Of a stretch of DNA of 64,000 nt, positions 23,347-32,607 are shown piece after piece. Source of the DNA: Actinocorallia sp039871655 (GTDB lineage Bacteria; Actinomycetota; Actinomycetes; Streptosporangiales; Streptosporangiaceae); the NCBI RefSeq assembly GCF_039871655.1, contig NZ_JBDPLZ010000009.1:62001-126000 (forward strand), written 5' to 3'. The notes below the pieces were generated by a model. The model saw nothing but the letters and a program-made list of their open reading frames with translations. It did not search any database and was not told the origin of the DNA. The stretch's first letter is position 1. Each line of letters starts with the position of its first letter. The position numbers were made by a program, and so were the translations under genes.

Positions 23347-25182
23347 GTGATGGACCGGGTCTACGTCGGCTGGCGTTACGACCAGGCGCACCCGGATCCG
23401 GGTCCGGAGCCGCGCCCCCCGTACCCGTATGCCCGGAACGCCCCTACCTGGCTGGAGGAAGCCGAGCAGTACCAGGGCGAGACCCTGCGCAACCGCCCGC
23501 TGAAGTACACCGCCGCCGGAGCGGGGATCGGCGGACTGCTGTTCCTCGTCCTGGGATTCGGGGACCTGCTGCAGTGGGCGTTCGCGCTGGTCGGGCTGCT
23601 GGCCTGCCTCAGCATCATCGGCATCACCGGCTGGGCGATCTGGCAGGGCGAGCAGGCCATGCGCATCCGCAGACGCGCCGACCGGCAGCGCCGCGAACAC
23701 GCCCAGGCCCGGCTCGAACAGCGCAGGGCCGAGGCCGAGGACAACTACGCGCTCGCCCGGCGGCAGTGGGAGGCGGCCCGCACCGCCTACGAGAACCAAC
23801 CGGAATGGCACCCGGTGACGGTCCCGCCCGGCGTCGACCGGGTCGACATCGCCGGCGGCACCCTGGCGGGCTGGGCCGCGGCCGTCACCATGATGGGCGC
23901 CGCCCAGCTGGAGGCCGGCTCCCAGGTCACCGTGCTCGACCTGTCCGAGGGCGCGGTCGCCCGCGACCTGCTGCAGCTCCCCGGCGAGGACCCGCTGGTA
24001 TGGGTGCTGCCAGCCGACCTCGAACGCCTCGACCTCGGCACGAGGCTCGGCCCGTCCGCCCTGGCCGACGTGCTGTCGCTGGTGGTCGGCGCCACCGAGG
24101 CCGAGTCGTCGGTGCGGGACACCTCGATCGACAACTCCATCCTGGAGCGGCTCATCGCGGTGCTCGGCGGGACCCCGCGCATCGCCCAGATCACCGCGGC
24201 GCTGCGAGCCCTCGCCCAGGTCGGAGACCCGAGGGACGACCTGAAGGCGGGACTGCTCACCGAGGAGCAGCTCGACCGGATCACCACCCTCTTCGGACGC
24301 GGCGCCGCCGACAAGGTCGTGCTGGAACGCGCCTGGACGCTGGAGTCGCAGCTGCGCAAACTGGAGGGCCTCGGCACCGACGCGGTGCACCTGCCGCCGG
24401 CCCCGCTGCGCGTCATCTCCCTGGACCGCAGGGCCGGCGTGCTCACCAACAAGATCCTCGCCACGTACGTCACGACCGCGCTCACCCACCTGCTCCGCCA
24501 GACCCCCGCCCACCGGCCGTGGGGCCGGACCCTGTTCCTGTGCGGGGCGGAGAAGCTCCGCGGCGACGTGCTGGACCGGCTGGCCGACGCCTGCGAGACC
24601 ACCGGCACCGGCCTGGTCCTCATGTACCGCACGATCCCCGGGCACGTGCGGGAACGCCTGGGCCGGGGCAACAGCGCCGTCGGCTTCATGCGCCTGGGCA
24701 ACGCCTCCGACGCGGCGGCGGCGGCGGACTACCTCGGCGCCGAACCCCACCTGCTCCTGGCCGAGGCCACCGAGAAGGCCACACCGGAGGAGCCCACGGC
24801 CCCCTATTCCAGCACCGTCGCCTACGCGCGCCGCGCCATGGGCGAGCACGCCCTCACCGCACCCCTCACCAGCCCCCGGCCCGTCCGCCCCGCGCTGATC
24901 GACGCCATCTCCACCGGCCCCTGGCCCGGCACCGTCGCCGGAGCCGCCGCCCCCCAGCGCACCCGCGAGCTGCGCCCCGAACGCCGCCAGCTCCAGGACC
25001 TCCCGCCCACCGCGATGGTCTTCACCCACGCCAACACCACCTATCTGGTGGACGCCAACCCGGGCATCATGACCCTCCCCACCGCCCACCCCCTCACCAG
25101 AGGCGAGGACGACGGGGAACCCCGCGGCAGCGTCGAGCTCCCGGCCGACGACCGGCCGTCGGAGACGACCGACCCGTCGTGA
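23347..25182 (+). CDS. Two-TM type VII locus protein with a decayed P-loop domain
   Basis: 611 aa from GTG (a second start, ATG, is at the next codon). Two helices at about 60-80 and 83-103, an Arg/Glu/Gln-rich coiled-coil segment (about 108-150), then an NTPase-like domain. The expected P-loop position reads GGTLAGWAA, lacking the Lys-Ser/Thr pair, and is followed by a strand ending VTVLDLSEG. Towards the end, FLCGAEKLRGDVLDRLADA and GFMRLGNASDAAAAADYLG resemble the final helices of HerA/TraG-like ATPases. It faces the HerA-like ATPase gene tail to tail and could be an inactive partner of it. The two N-terminal helices also make it a remote candidate for the missing EccE. Confidence 0.7.
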   Translation: MMDRVYVGWRYDQAHPDPGPEPRPPYPYARNAPTWLEEAEQYQGETLRNRPLKYTAAGAGIGGLLFLVLGFGDLLQWAFALVGLLACLSIIGITGWAIWQGEQAMRIRRRADRQRREHAQARLEQRRAEAEDNYALARRQWEAARTAYENQPEWHPVTVPPGVDRVDIAGGTLAGWAAAVTMMGAAQLEAGSQVTVLDLSEGAVARDLLQLPGEDPLVWVLPADLERLDLGTRLGPSALADVLSLVVGATEAESSVRDTSIDNSILERLIAVLGGTPRIAQITAALRALAQVGDPRDDLKAGLLTEEQLDRITTLFGRGAADKVVLERAWTLESQLRKLEGLGTDAVHLPPAPLRVISLDRRAGVLTNKILATYVTTALTHLLRQTPAHRPWGRTLFLCGAEKLRGDVLDRLADACETTGTGLVLMYRTIPGHVRERLGRGNSAVGFMRLGNASDAAAAADYLGAEPHLLLAEATEKATPEEPTAPYSSTVAYARRAMGEHALTAPLTSPRPVRPALIDAISTGPWPGTVAGAAAPQRTRELRPERRQLQDLPPTAMVFTHANTTYLVDANPGIMTLPTAHPLTRGEDDGEPRGSVELPADDRPSETTDPS

Positions 25183-25212
25183 GGGGAACGGCGGTCCGCG
25201 GCGGCCGTGCCT

Positions 25213-28059
25213 TCAGGAACTGCGGTCCCCGGAATCGCTGGAGTCTTCGGATTCGGGGGATCCGGAGGAGTCGGGGGCCTGGGCGATGAAGCGGTCGGGC
25301 CAGGTGAGGACGGACTCCAACCACGGCGCCCGGAGGGTGGTGGAGAGGTGGTGGAGCCGGTCGCCGGGAGGAAGGCCGACGGAGACGTGGTCGAGGTCGG
25401 CCTCGTAGGGGTCGGGCGGAGTGCCGAGGAGGGCGTCGCGGGCTATGGGGCGGTTGGCAGGGAGCGCGGGGGACAGGGGATGGCGGCGAAGAGCGCGGAG
25501 ACGCCGGCCGAGCCTGGTATCGGCGGACTCGCCGCGGAGTCCGGGCAGGACGTAGTCCAGCGGGGGCGCGGGGTCGCGGGGATCGGGGTCCGGGGCGTCC
25601 AGCGGGAAGAGCTTGTCCATCTCGTGCAGCCAGCGCAGCTGGGGGATCACGAAGGCCTGGCCGGGTGAGGCCGGAGCCGTCTCCGTGTCCCCCGCCGAGG
25701 AGGCGGCCAGGAGCCGGGCGGCGGCCCCGGCGGCCGCGGACGTCAGGGCGGACGGGTCGAAGTCGGTGCGCAGCGCCAGCGCGCGGCGGCCCACCGAGCG
25801 GTCCAGGACGGTGGCGAGCATGCACTCGCGGGTGCGGGGGGCCAGCCGCTGCCAGGCGCGGGCCAGGTCGGGCGGGACGGCGGGCGGCGGGCGGTCGGTC
25901 AGATGCGCCAGCACCAGGACGTCGGCCCACAGGCGCAGCCAGGAGAGCTCGGCGTCGGAGGCCAGGAGGTCGGCCTTGCGCAGCTCGCTCAGCGTGCAGG
26001 CGCGGCGGGACCGGCACTCGGTTCCGCACGCCACCGAACGGCGGCCCGCGACGGGCGGCGGCGGGCCCGGCCGGGCCTCCTCGCGGTCCTCGCCCCAGGG
26101 CACGCGGACGCGCAGCGGCCGGTCCATCCCGTCGGCGAAGACCGCCGCGACCCCGGGGCGCAGCGACACCACCTCACGGGACTGGTCGGGGTCGAGGTTC
26201 ATCGCCGAACCCACCACATGCCGGTCGTCGTACGCGGGGAGCCGGTGGACGACCTTCAACGCGGTGTTCTTGACCACGTCGGGGATGAGCTTCACCGGGA
26301 TCTGCTCGGCCACCACGATGCCCTCGCCGTAGGCGCGGATCTCGGCGAGCATCCCGGCGAACAGCTCGACCGCGTGCGCCGAGGAGCCTTCGCGGTGGCG
26401 CAGCAGCCGGTGCGCCTCCTCGATGACGATGACGTGCTGCAGGCCCCGGGTGCGGCCCGTGCGGGCCCGCATCCGCAGATGCTCCACCACCCGGATGATG
26501 AGCGTCCCCATGAGGAACGCCTTGTCCTCGTCGTTGGCGACGTCCTCGATCGCCAGAACGACGTTCTCGCGCAGCAGCCCGCCTATGTCGGCGTCGTGTC
26601 CGCCCTCGAAGAACCGGCCGGCCGAGCCGATGCGCAACGACCGCAGCCGCACGTCGACGAAGCCCTTCACGTCCGACATCAGCTCCCTGCCGTAGCCGAC
26701 GTCGTCGATGACCTCCATCGCGGCCTGCTGGAGCTGCTCCAGGGTGGGGACGGCGGGGGGCACCCGCGCCCCGGGCCTGCCGCCGCCGGTCACCACGTCC
26801 CAGCCGCACGCCTCGTACACCCGCTGCAGCGCCTGCGCGATGATCTGCGGGAACGGCTCCTCGGCGTCGAAGGCCGCCTGGAACAGTGCCCGGATCATGT
26901 CGATGTGCGCCTGGACGGGATAGCCGGGCTCGGGCGCCAGCGGATTGACGGACAGCGGCACCGCCGACGGATCCGACGGGTTGACCACCGTCACCGGCGC
27001 GTCGATCCGCCCCGCCATCGCCGCGTACTCCGCCTTGGCCGGCTCGATCGCCAGCCACGGGATCCCCGCGGACGTGAGCTGCTCCAGCAGGTGCCGGACC
27101 GTCTGCGACTTGCCGGAACCCGTCGCCCCCGTCACGAACGCGTGCCGGTTCAGCGTCTCCAGCGGCACCGTGAAGCGCCCGACCACGCGGTCCTGCCCGT
27201 CGAGGACGGAGCCGAGCTCCAGCCCTCCCGGCGGGGTCTCGGAGGTGACGTCGAAGAACCCGGAGTCCAGCACCCGCACTCCCGGAACCTCGCGCCGCGG
27301 CAGCCCCGCCAGCGCGGCCAGCACCCCCGCGGAGGAGACGAACGGGAAACCCTCCTCGGCGCCGCCGAGCGTCTCGGCGAGCGAGCCGAAGCCCCGCCCG
27401 GTGCGCAGCCGGTACGGATGGTGGCCCAGCTCCATCGAGCCCACCAGGACCGGCGCGACCTGCTCCAGCTCGGCGGGGTTCGCCGCACCCGCCAGCACCC
27501 GGACGTTCCACAGCCCCGCCTCGCGGTAGGCGTCGAGCTCCGCCAGCCGCCGCTCGACCCGCCCGGCGTCGTTCTGCTCATCGCGCCGCAACATGCGCAG
27601 CTCGTGCCGCAGCTCGCGCAGCTCGGCGTCCAGTGCGGGCTCGGGACACGGTTCGGCCGTCATCAACCAGCCGAACGGCCGTCCCAGCAGGGTCGTCAGC
27701 ATCGACTCGAACAGCGAGGAGTGCTCCTGGCCCGCCCCGGCGAGGGGCGGCGCCTGGCGGCCCGGACACCGTTTCCACACCATGCGCGCCGCCGCGCGCA
27801 GCCAGTCGTCGCCGCACACCCCGCCCCGCGCCCCGTTGGGGAACAGCAGCGAACCGTCACCCGAACCCGCGTTCGTGACCAGCTCCAGCGGAGCCCCGCC
27901 GCCCCTGGACAGCCAGCCCACGACGAACGGACGCCGCTGCTGCGCGGCGGACAGCACCGCGGGCAGCACCGTCACGAAATCCCACTCTGCCGAGGAGACC
28001 CGCTGCGCCGCAGGGATCGCCTCGATCCGGAACCAGGGCCCGTGCGAGGTCATCACCAC
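25213..28059 (-). CDS. HerA/DUF87-like ATPase
   Basis: 948 aa from GTG; an ATG two codons on (28053) with GAGG five bases before it may be the real start. Walker A GATGSGKS at about 314 after NRHAFVT, the HerA-type IEPAKAEY motif, and Walker B VIVIEEAHRLLRH at about 543 with a following sensor-like region (ANDEDKAFLMGTLIIRVVEHL). A Cys cluster (CGTECRSRRAC, about 678-689) sits in the C-terminal part and might bind a metal. HerA/TraG-like proteins are hexameric pumps for DNA or protein. It is third in a minus-strand row after the two zinc-ribbon proteins. Confidence 0.85.
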   Translation of the reverse strand: MVMTSHGPWFRIEAIPAAQRVSSAEWDFVTVLPAVLSAAQQRRPFVVGWLSRGGGAPLELVTNAGSGDGSLLFPNGARGGVCGDDWLRAAARMVWKRCPGRQAPPLAGAGQEHSSLFESMLTTLLGRPFGWLMTAEPCPEPALDAELRELRHELRMLRRDEQNDAGRVERRLAELDAYREAGLWNVRVLAGAANPAELEQVAPVLVGSMELGHHPYRLRTGRGFGSLAETLGGAEEGFPFVSSAGVLAALAGLPRREVPGVRVLDSGFFDVTSETPPGGLELGSVLDGQDRVVGRFTVPLETLNRHAFVTGATGSGKSQTVRHLLEQLTSAGIPWLAIEPAKAEYAAMAGRIDAPVTVVNPSDPSAVPLSVNPLAPEPGYPVQAHIDMIRALFQAAFDAEEPFPQIIAQALQRVYEACGWDVVTGGGRPGARVPPAVPTLEQLQQAAMEVIDDVGYGRELMSDVKGFVDVRLRSLRIGSAGRFFEGGHDADIGGLLRENVVLAIEDVANDEDKAFLMGTLIIRVVEHLRMRARTGRTRGLQHVIVIEEAHRLLRHREGSSAHAVELFAGMLAEIRAYGEGIVVAEQIPVKLIPDVVKNTALKVVHRLPAYDDRHVVGSAMNLDPDQSREVVSLRPGVAAVFADGMDRPLRVRVPWGEDREEARPGPPPPVAGRRSVACGTECRSRRACTLSELRKADLLASDAELSWLRLWADVLVLAHLTDRPPPAVPPDLARAWQRLAPRTRECMLATVLDRSVGRRALALRTDFDPSALTSAAAGAAARLLAASSAGDTETAPASPGQAFVIPQLRWLHEMDKLFPLDAPDPDPRDPAPPLDYVLPGLRGESADTRLGRRLRALRRHPLSPALPANRPIARDALLGTPPDPYEADLDHVSVGLPPGDRLHHLSTTLRAPWLESVLTWPDRFIAQAPDSSGSPESEDSSDSGDRSS

Positions 28060-28149
28060 CTCATCATGCCGCCGTCCGCGGGCGGATCCGGGTTTTCCAC
28101 AGTCTCCGCGGTCTCCACGCGACCGGGTGCTCCGGTGGAGGAGAACGGA

Positions 28150-29271
28150 TCAGATGTTCTCGCGGGTCCAGGTCTGCAGGCCCCGCTCGGTGGCGATCGG
28201 GTTCCACAGGTCGAGGAACGTCCGCTTGGTGTCGGTCGCCTTGTCGGTGACCTCCTTCAGGCGCGCGGCGGCGTCCTTGTCGCAGCCGTCCTCGTCCTTC
28301 AGCCAGGTGAGGGCCTCCTGGTTGGAGTCGATGGACGCCTGAAGCGCGTCGATCAGGGCGTTCTTCACCTCTTCGCCGTTCTCCAGCGAGCCGAACGACA
28401 GCCCGTTCACGTCGGAAAGCTGCCCTTCACGCTCCTCGATGACGGTCTCGAAGGCGGAGATGTCCTTGGACTTGTTGGCGCACGTGTAGGTGATGTTCGC
28501 CAGCTTCTTGCGGCTGGCCGACATGTCGCTCAGCACGGTGTCGACCGCCTCGGCCTCGGCCTGGGGGTCGCCCGCGGCGTCGGGTGCCTCGCTGTCCGGG
28601 GAGTCCTTCTCCGTCTTGGACTCGCTGTTCTGGGACGTGCTCGGCTGGGAGAAGGACTTGTCCGAGTCGTCGTCCTTCGTCCAGAAGACATAGCCGACGA
28701 CGAGCGTGGCGGTCAGCAGCGCGGCGACCAGACCGGCGATCAGCGGCCCCCGCCAGCGCGGCGCCTCGTCGGGCAGCCACTGTTCGCCGTCGCCGCGGTG
28801 AGGCGACCGCTGTTCCGGCGCGGCGTTCCAGGGCTGCTGCTGTCCGCCGCCCCACTGCTGCTGCTGTTGTTGTCCGGGCTCGGCGTCCCAGGGCCGTGCC
28901 TCGCCGGGCTGCTCAGCCCAGGGGCGCTGCTGCCGCTCGTCCCACGGCCGCCCGCCGGGCTGCTCGCCCCAGGGCCTTTCGCCGGGCTGCTCCGCCCACG
29001 GGCGCTGCTCGCCCCAGGGCCGCTCCTGCGGCTGTTCTGCCCACGGCCGATCCTCGTCCTGGACCTCCCACGGACGGTCGTCCTGCGGCGACCCGGCGCG
29101 CCAGCCCTGCCGGACGGGCTCGGGCTGCCAGGGCTCCGGCGGCCAGGGCTCACCGCCCGAGGGCGGGGAGCTCCACGGGGAGACCTCGTCGGCCTGCGGG
29201 AGCACGGCATCGCAGCGGGTGCACCGGCCTAGCGAACCGGGAGTCTCACTACGGCATTCGGGACACTGCAT
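28150..29271 (-). CDS. Zinc-ribbon/Pro-Gln-Trp-rich/one-TM protein
   Basis: About 373 aa. It starts with a zinc ribbon, Cys3-x2-Cys6 and Cys14-x2-Cys17 (QCPECRSE, CTRCDAV), then a repetitive Trp/Pro/Gln segment (units like PWGEQP, WAEQP), a transmembrane helix (about 180-202, GPLIAGLVAALLTATLVVGYVF), an acidic linker and an external helical domain of about 125 aa with two Cys, ending FLDLWNPIATERGLQ. ATG at 29271 is chosen because the zinc ribbon begins there and GAGG lies six bases before. The external domain is shared with the next upstream gene. Family unknown to me. Confidence 0.78.
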   Translation of the reverse strand: MQCPECRSETPGSLGRCTRCDAVLPQADEVSPWSSPPSGGEPWPPEPWQPEPVRQGWRAGSPQDDRPWEVQDEDRPWAEQPQERPWGEQRPWAEQPGERPWGEQPGGRPWDERQQRPWAEQPGEARPWDAEPGQQQQQQWGGGQQQPWNAAPEQRSPHRGDGEQWLPDEAPRWRGPLIAGLVAALLTATLVVGYVFWTKDDDSDKSFSQPSTSQNSESKTEKDSPDSEAPDAAGDPQAEAEAVDTVLSDMSASRKKLANITYTCANKSKDISAFETVIEEREGQLSDVNGLSFGSLENGEEVKNALIDALQASIDSNQEALTWLKDEDGCDKDAAARLKEVTDKATDTKRTFLDLWNPIATERGLQTWTRENI

Positions 29272-29384
29272 CGGCGGCCTCGAGTCGGGGGAAACTTGCA
29301 GCCAGGACGTTATTCGCCCCACACATTACCGTGGTCACGGCTCGCGGCCCCGCCCAGCACGTCCGGCGAGGCCCGCGGGACTCC

Positions 29385-31103
29385 TCAGAAGCTCTGCCGC
29401 TTCGCCAGGCCGTACTGCGGGGCGATCTGGTTCCACATCTCCAGGAAGCGGCTCTTGGAGCGGGACGCCTCCGCCGAGAGCGAGTCGCCGCGCTTGTAGT
29501 TCGCGCCCTTGAGCGGGGTCTTGCCCTTGCAGCCCTGGTTGCTGCGGGCCCAGGCCAGGTACGCCAGGTCGACGTCGAGCGAGAGCTTGATGGAACGCGC
29601 GAGGGCGTTGCGCAGCTTCACGGCCTGGGGCAGCGCGGGGATGTTCAGCCGCTGCGCCCGCTTCCACTGCGCCTGCCGCTGCTGGGCGACCTGCTGCATG
29701 GTGGCGACGGAGGCGGGGATGTCGGCGCAGCTGCGGGCCTTCACCAGCGCGTTGCTCAGCGCGACCCGACTCTTGGCGCTGGTGTTCAGCAGGGCCTGCA
29801 CCTTCCTGGCCTGCTTCACCGCGGCGGAGTCCGCCGGCTTGTTCCCGGCGGGCACCTGTGCGACGGGTGTCTGCGACGGGCCGGTCTCGTCCTTCACGTC
29901 GTCCCCTCCGTTGAGGAACACGAAGAGGACGCAGACCAGGGCGACGACGACCAGCGCGGCGACCCCGATGACGAGCGGCTTGTTCTTGGCGCCGCCGTTC
30001 GCGGACGGGACGCGGTGCGACTGCGTCATCGGCAGCGGCCCGTCGGGGTCCCACAGGGGCTTCTCCTCGCGGGGCGCGTCCCAGGCGGACTGCTGCCCGA
30101 ACCCGCCGCCCATCGCTCCAGGCGAGGGAACGGTGGAGAAGCCCTGCTGAGGCCGGCCGTACGCGTGTCCGCCGGGCTGCTGAGCCAGGTAGGGCGGCTC
30201 CGAGGCGAGCCCCTGCGGCTGCGCGTAGGGCGGCTCCGAGGCGAGCCCGTTGGGCTGCGCGTACTCGACCTGGACGTACTCGGGCTGCGCGTACGAGAGC
30301 TCCGAGGCGAGCCCGCCGGGCTGAGCGTGTTCCGGCTGGACGTACGGAGGCTCGGAGACCGGCGCGTTGGGCAGGTCGTAGGGAGGTACGGACGCGAGCC
30401 CGTTGGACTGGGCGTACGGGGGCTCAGACACCGGGGCGCCGGGGTGCGCGTACGGCATGCCCGGGTCGTACTCCCCGGGCCGGACGGGGCCGGGCTCGGA
30501 CGGGCCCATGGCCGCGAACGTGGAGTCGGCGGGGAAGGCGACGGGGGGAACGGGCTCCGCGGGCTGCTCCTGCCGTGCGTCGTCGAACACGGGGGCGAAC
30601 GGCCCGGTCTGCACCTGCGGGAAGCCGCCCGACCCGGATCCGTTCGGCGCCTGCTCCTGGGCCGGCCCCGCGAACCAGGAGTCGGGCACGGCCGGCACGG
30701 AGGGCGCCTCGGGGGCGGCCGGCTGCGACCAGGCCTGCTGCTGCGGCAGCGGAGTGGGGCCCGAGGGGGTGTCCATGGCCGGGGTCCACCACTCGGTGGC
30801 CTCTCCGGGCCGGGGCGCGGCCGGCGCCGGGTTTTCGGGGGCGGGCGCCTGCGGGGCGAAGGGCTCGGGGACGAGGGCCTCGGGCGCCTGGGCGGGGCCG
30901 GCGGGCTCGGCGGGCTCGGCGGAGGACCAGGCGCCCGTCGGTTCCTCGGCCGGCTGCCACGGCGCCCGGTCGAACATGATCGTCTTCTCGGTGCTGCTCG
31001 TGGGCGCGGCGTACGCGCCGGCGAGCGCCGACAGAGGGGCGTGGCAACGGGCGCAGTGCGATTGCCCTTCGGACGCCGGCGTGGCGCAGGACGGACACTG
31101 CAT
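29385..31103 (-). CDS. Zinc-ribbon/Pro-Gln-rich/one-TM protein, paralogue
   Basis: About 572 aa. N-terminal zinc ribbon (QCPSCATP ... CARCHAPL), then EKTIMFDRAPW, a long Pro/Gln/Ala/Tyr-rich region with repeated SEPPYAQP and GLASEP units, one transmembrane helix (about 375-397) and an external helical domain with two Cys that ends FLEMWNQIAPQYGL, matching the end of its paralogue (FLDLWNPIATERGL). ATG at 31103 has AGAAGG nine bases before; an earlier in-frame ATG would add 31 residues unlike the paralogue. First gene of a likely three-gene minus-strand operon ending with the HerA-like ATPase. Confidence 0.78.
   Translation of the reverse strand: MQCPSCATPASEGQSHCARCHAPLSALAGAYAAPTSSTEKTIMFDRAPWQPAEEPTGAWSSAEPAEPAGPAQAPEALVPEPFAPQAPAPENPAPAAPRPGEATEWWTPAMDTPSGPTPLPQQQAWSQPAAPEAPSVPAVPDSWFAGPAQEQAPNGSGSGGFPQVQTGPFAPVFDDARQEQPAEPVPPVAFPADSTFAAMGPSEPGPVRPGEYDPGMPYAHPGAPVSEPPYAQSNGLASVPPYDLPNAPVSEPPYVQPEHAQPGGLASELSYAQPEYVQVEYAQPNGLASEPPYAQPQGLASEPPYLAQQPGGHAYGRPQQGFSTVPSPGAMGGGFGQQSAWDAPREEKPLWDPDGPLPMTQSHRVPSANGGAKNKPLVIGVAALVVVALVCVLFVFLNGGDDVKDETGPSQTPVAQVPAGNKPADSAAVKQARKVQALLNTSAKSRVALSNALVKARSCADIPASVATMQQVAQQRQAQWKRAQRLNIPALPQAVKLRNALARSIKLSLDVDLAYLAWARSNQGCKGKTPLKGANYKRGDSLSAEASRSKSRFLEMWNQIAPQYGLAKRQSF
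30180..30420 (-). repeat. Degenerate coding repeat (Ser-Glu-Pro-Pro-Tyr units)
   Basis: About eight imperfect copies of a 30-36 base unit coding for variants of GLASEPPYAQPN within the disordered region of the zinc-ribbon gene. The copies include near-identical stretches such as TAGGGCGGCTCCGAGGCGAG, which makes length changes by slippage likely. Confidence 0.75.
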
Positions 31104-31374
31104 GGCGCTTACCCTTCTCGCAAAGTTCTCCGGTGATTCTGCCTTGTCGCTCCGCTGGGTAGGGGCGCAAGGAAGATTCCTCGGTACAAGTGGCATTTGG
31201 GGTGCTTGTCTAGCTGGGCCATCCCAGATAATGCGGTCTTCATCACATTGATACGTTTTGTAGGCGTGGCACAGCGGAACGTAGCTTGGCCGATGGTTCG
31301 GTCGGGATCAACACCGTAATGACCGGGCCACCCATTAGAGTCGAGTGCAGTCAGGCTTTAGGGAAAGAGATTCC

Positions 31375-32607
31375 ATGAGTGATCTTCCGCTGCGGTCGCA
31401 GCTGGCGGTCGCGCTGGGCCGCACGGCGTCCAAGATGTCGCGACTGGCCGGGCGTGGCGACGGATCGGTGATCGGGGGGAAGATCGGGCTCAAGCTCGAC
31501 CCCGACCTGCTGACGAGGCTCGCCGCCGACCGCAAGCTGGTGCTGGTGAGCGCCACGAACGGCAAGACGACCACCACCCGGCTGATCGCCAGCGCGATGA
31601 GCGGGCTCGGCGAGGTCGCCACCAACGCCTTCGGCGCGAACATGCCCACCGGCCACGTCAGCGCGCTGGCCGCCGCCCCCGACGCCCGTTACGGCGTGCT
31701 GGAGTGCGACGAGAAGTACGTGCCTCTGGTCCTGAAGGAGACCGGCGCCAACGTCGTCCTGCTGATGAACCTCAGCCGCGACCAGATGGACCGCGCCGGT
31801 GAGATCTGGCAGCTGGCGGGCAAGTGGCGCAAGGCGTTGGAAGGCGTCGACACCCATGTCGTGGCCAACTGCGACGACCCCCTGGTCACCTGGGGCGCCT
31901 CCACCGCCAAGCAGGTCACCTGGGTCGCGGTCGGCCAGCACTGGAAAGAGGACTCCTGGTGCTGCCCCGAGTGCGGCGGCCCGCTGGACCGCGAGGGCAG
32001 CCACTGGGCCTGCCGCCAGTGCCCCTTCGCCCGCCCCAAGCCCGACTGGATCCTGCACGGCAACCGGGTGACCGCCCCCGGCGGCCGCACCTATGATCTC
32101 GACCTGCAGCTCCCGGGCCGGGCCAACCGCTCCAACGGCGCGATGTCGCTGGCCGTCGTCTCCCTGTTCGGCATCGCGCCCGAGCAGGCGCTGCCGCTGC
32201 TGGGCAAGGTCGCCTCGGTGGCCGGCCGCTACACCACCGTCCAGCACGAGGGCCGCGACATCCGGCTGCTGCTGGCCAAGAACCCGGCCGGCTGGCTGGA
32301 GGCCTTCGACGTGCTGGAGCCGGCCCCCGGCCCGGTCGCGCTGTCGATCAACGCCCAGGGCCCCGACGGGCGCGACACCTCCTGGCTGTGGGACGTCGAC
32401 TACCGGGTGCTCAAGGGCCGCCCGGTCTGGGCGACCGGCGAGCGCAGGCTCGACCTCGCCGCCCGGCTGGAGGCCGCCGAGGTCGACTTCCGCGTGGTCG
32501 ACGACATCGAGCAGGCCGTCATGGCGGTCCCGCCCGGCAAGCTGGACGTGATCGCCAACTACACCGCCTTCCAGAACATCCGAACGAGGTACGGCCGTGC
32601 CCTCTGA
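31375..32607 (+). CDS. murT: MurT, lipid II isoglutaminyl synthase ligase subunit
   Basis: 410 aa. Mur-ligase fold: P-loop SATNGKTTTTRL with Lys64, the central-domain signature ECDEKYVP, and a four-Cys zinc ribbon characteristic of MurT (Cys197, Cys200, Cys213, Cys216). A DUF1727-type C-terminal domain ends in NYTAFQNIRTRYGRAL. With GatD it converts D-iso-Glu to D-iso-Gln in the stem peptide of lipid II, using ATP and glutamine. An in-frame ATG ten codons earlier exists, but the start at MSDLPLRS has GGGAAAGAG ahead of it. Overlaps gatD by 11 bases. Confidence 0.95.
   Translation: MSDLPLRSQLAVALGRTASKMSRLAGRGDGSVIGGKIGLKLDPDLLTRLAADRKLVLVSATNGKTTTTRLIASAMSGLGEVATNAFGANMPTGHVSALAAAPDARYGVLECDEKYVPLVLKETGANVVLLMNLSRDQMDRAGEIWQLAGKWRKALEGVDTHVVANCDDPLVTWGASTAKQVTWVAVGQHWKEDSWCCPECGGPLDREGSHWACRQCPFARPKPDWILHGNRVTAPGGRTYDLDLQLPGRANRSNGAMSLAVVSLFGIAPEQALPLLGKVASVAGRYTTVQHEGRDIRLLLAKNPAGWLEAFDVLEPAPGPVALSINAQGPDGRDTSWLWDVDYRVLKGRPVWATGERRLDLAARLEAAEVDFRVVDDIEQAVMAVPPGKLDVIANYTAFQNIRTRYGRAL

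Noticed and set aside
28584..31136. Plus-strand open frame of 850 codons across the zinc-ribbon genes
   Set aside because: Arg/Ala/Pro-rich shadow of the repetitive minus-strand genes, whose zinc ribbons, membrane helices and ribosome binding sites are convincing.
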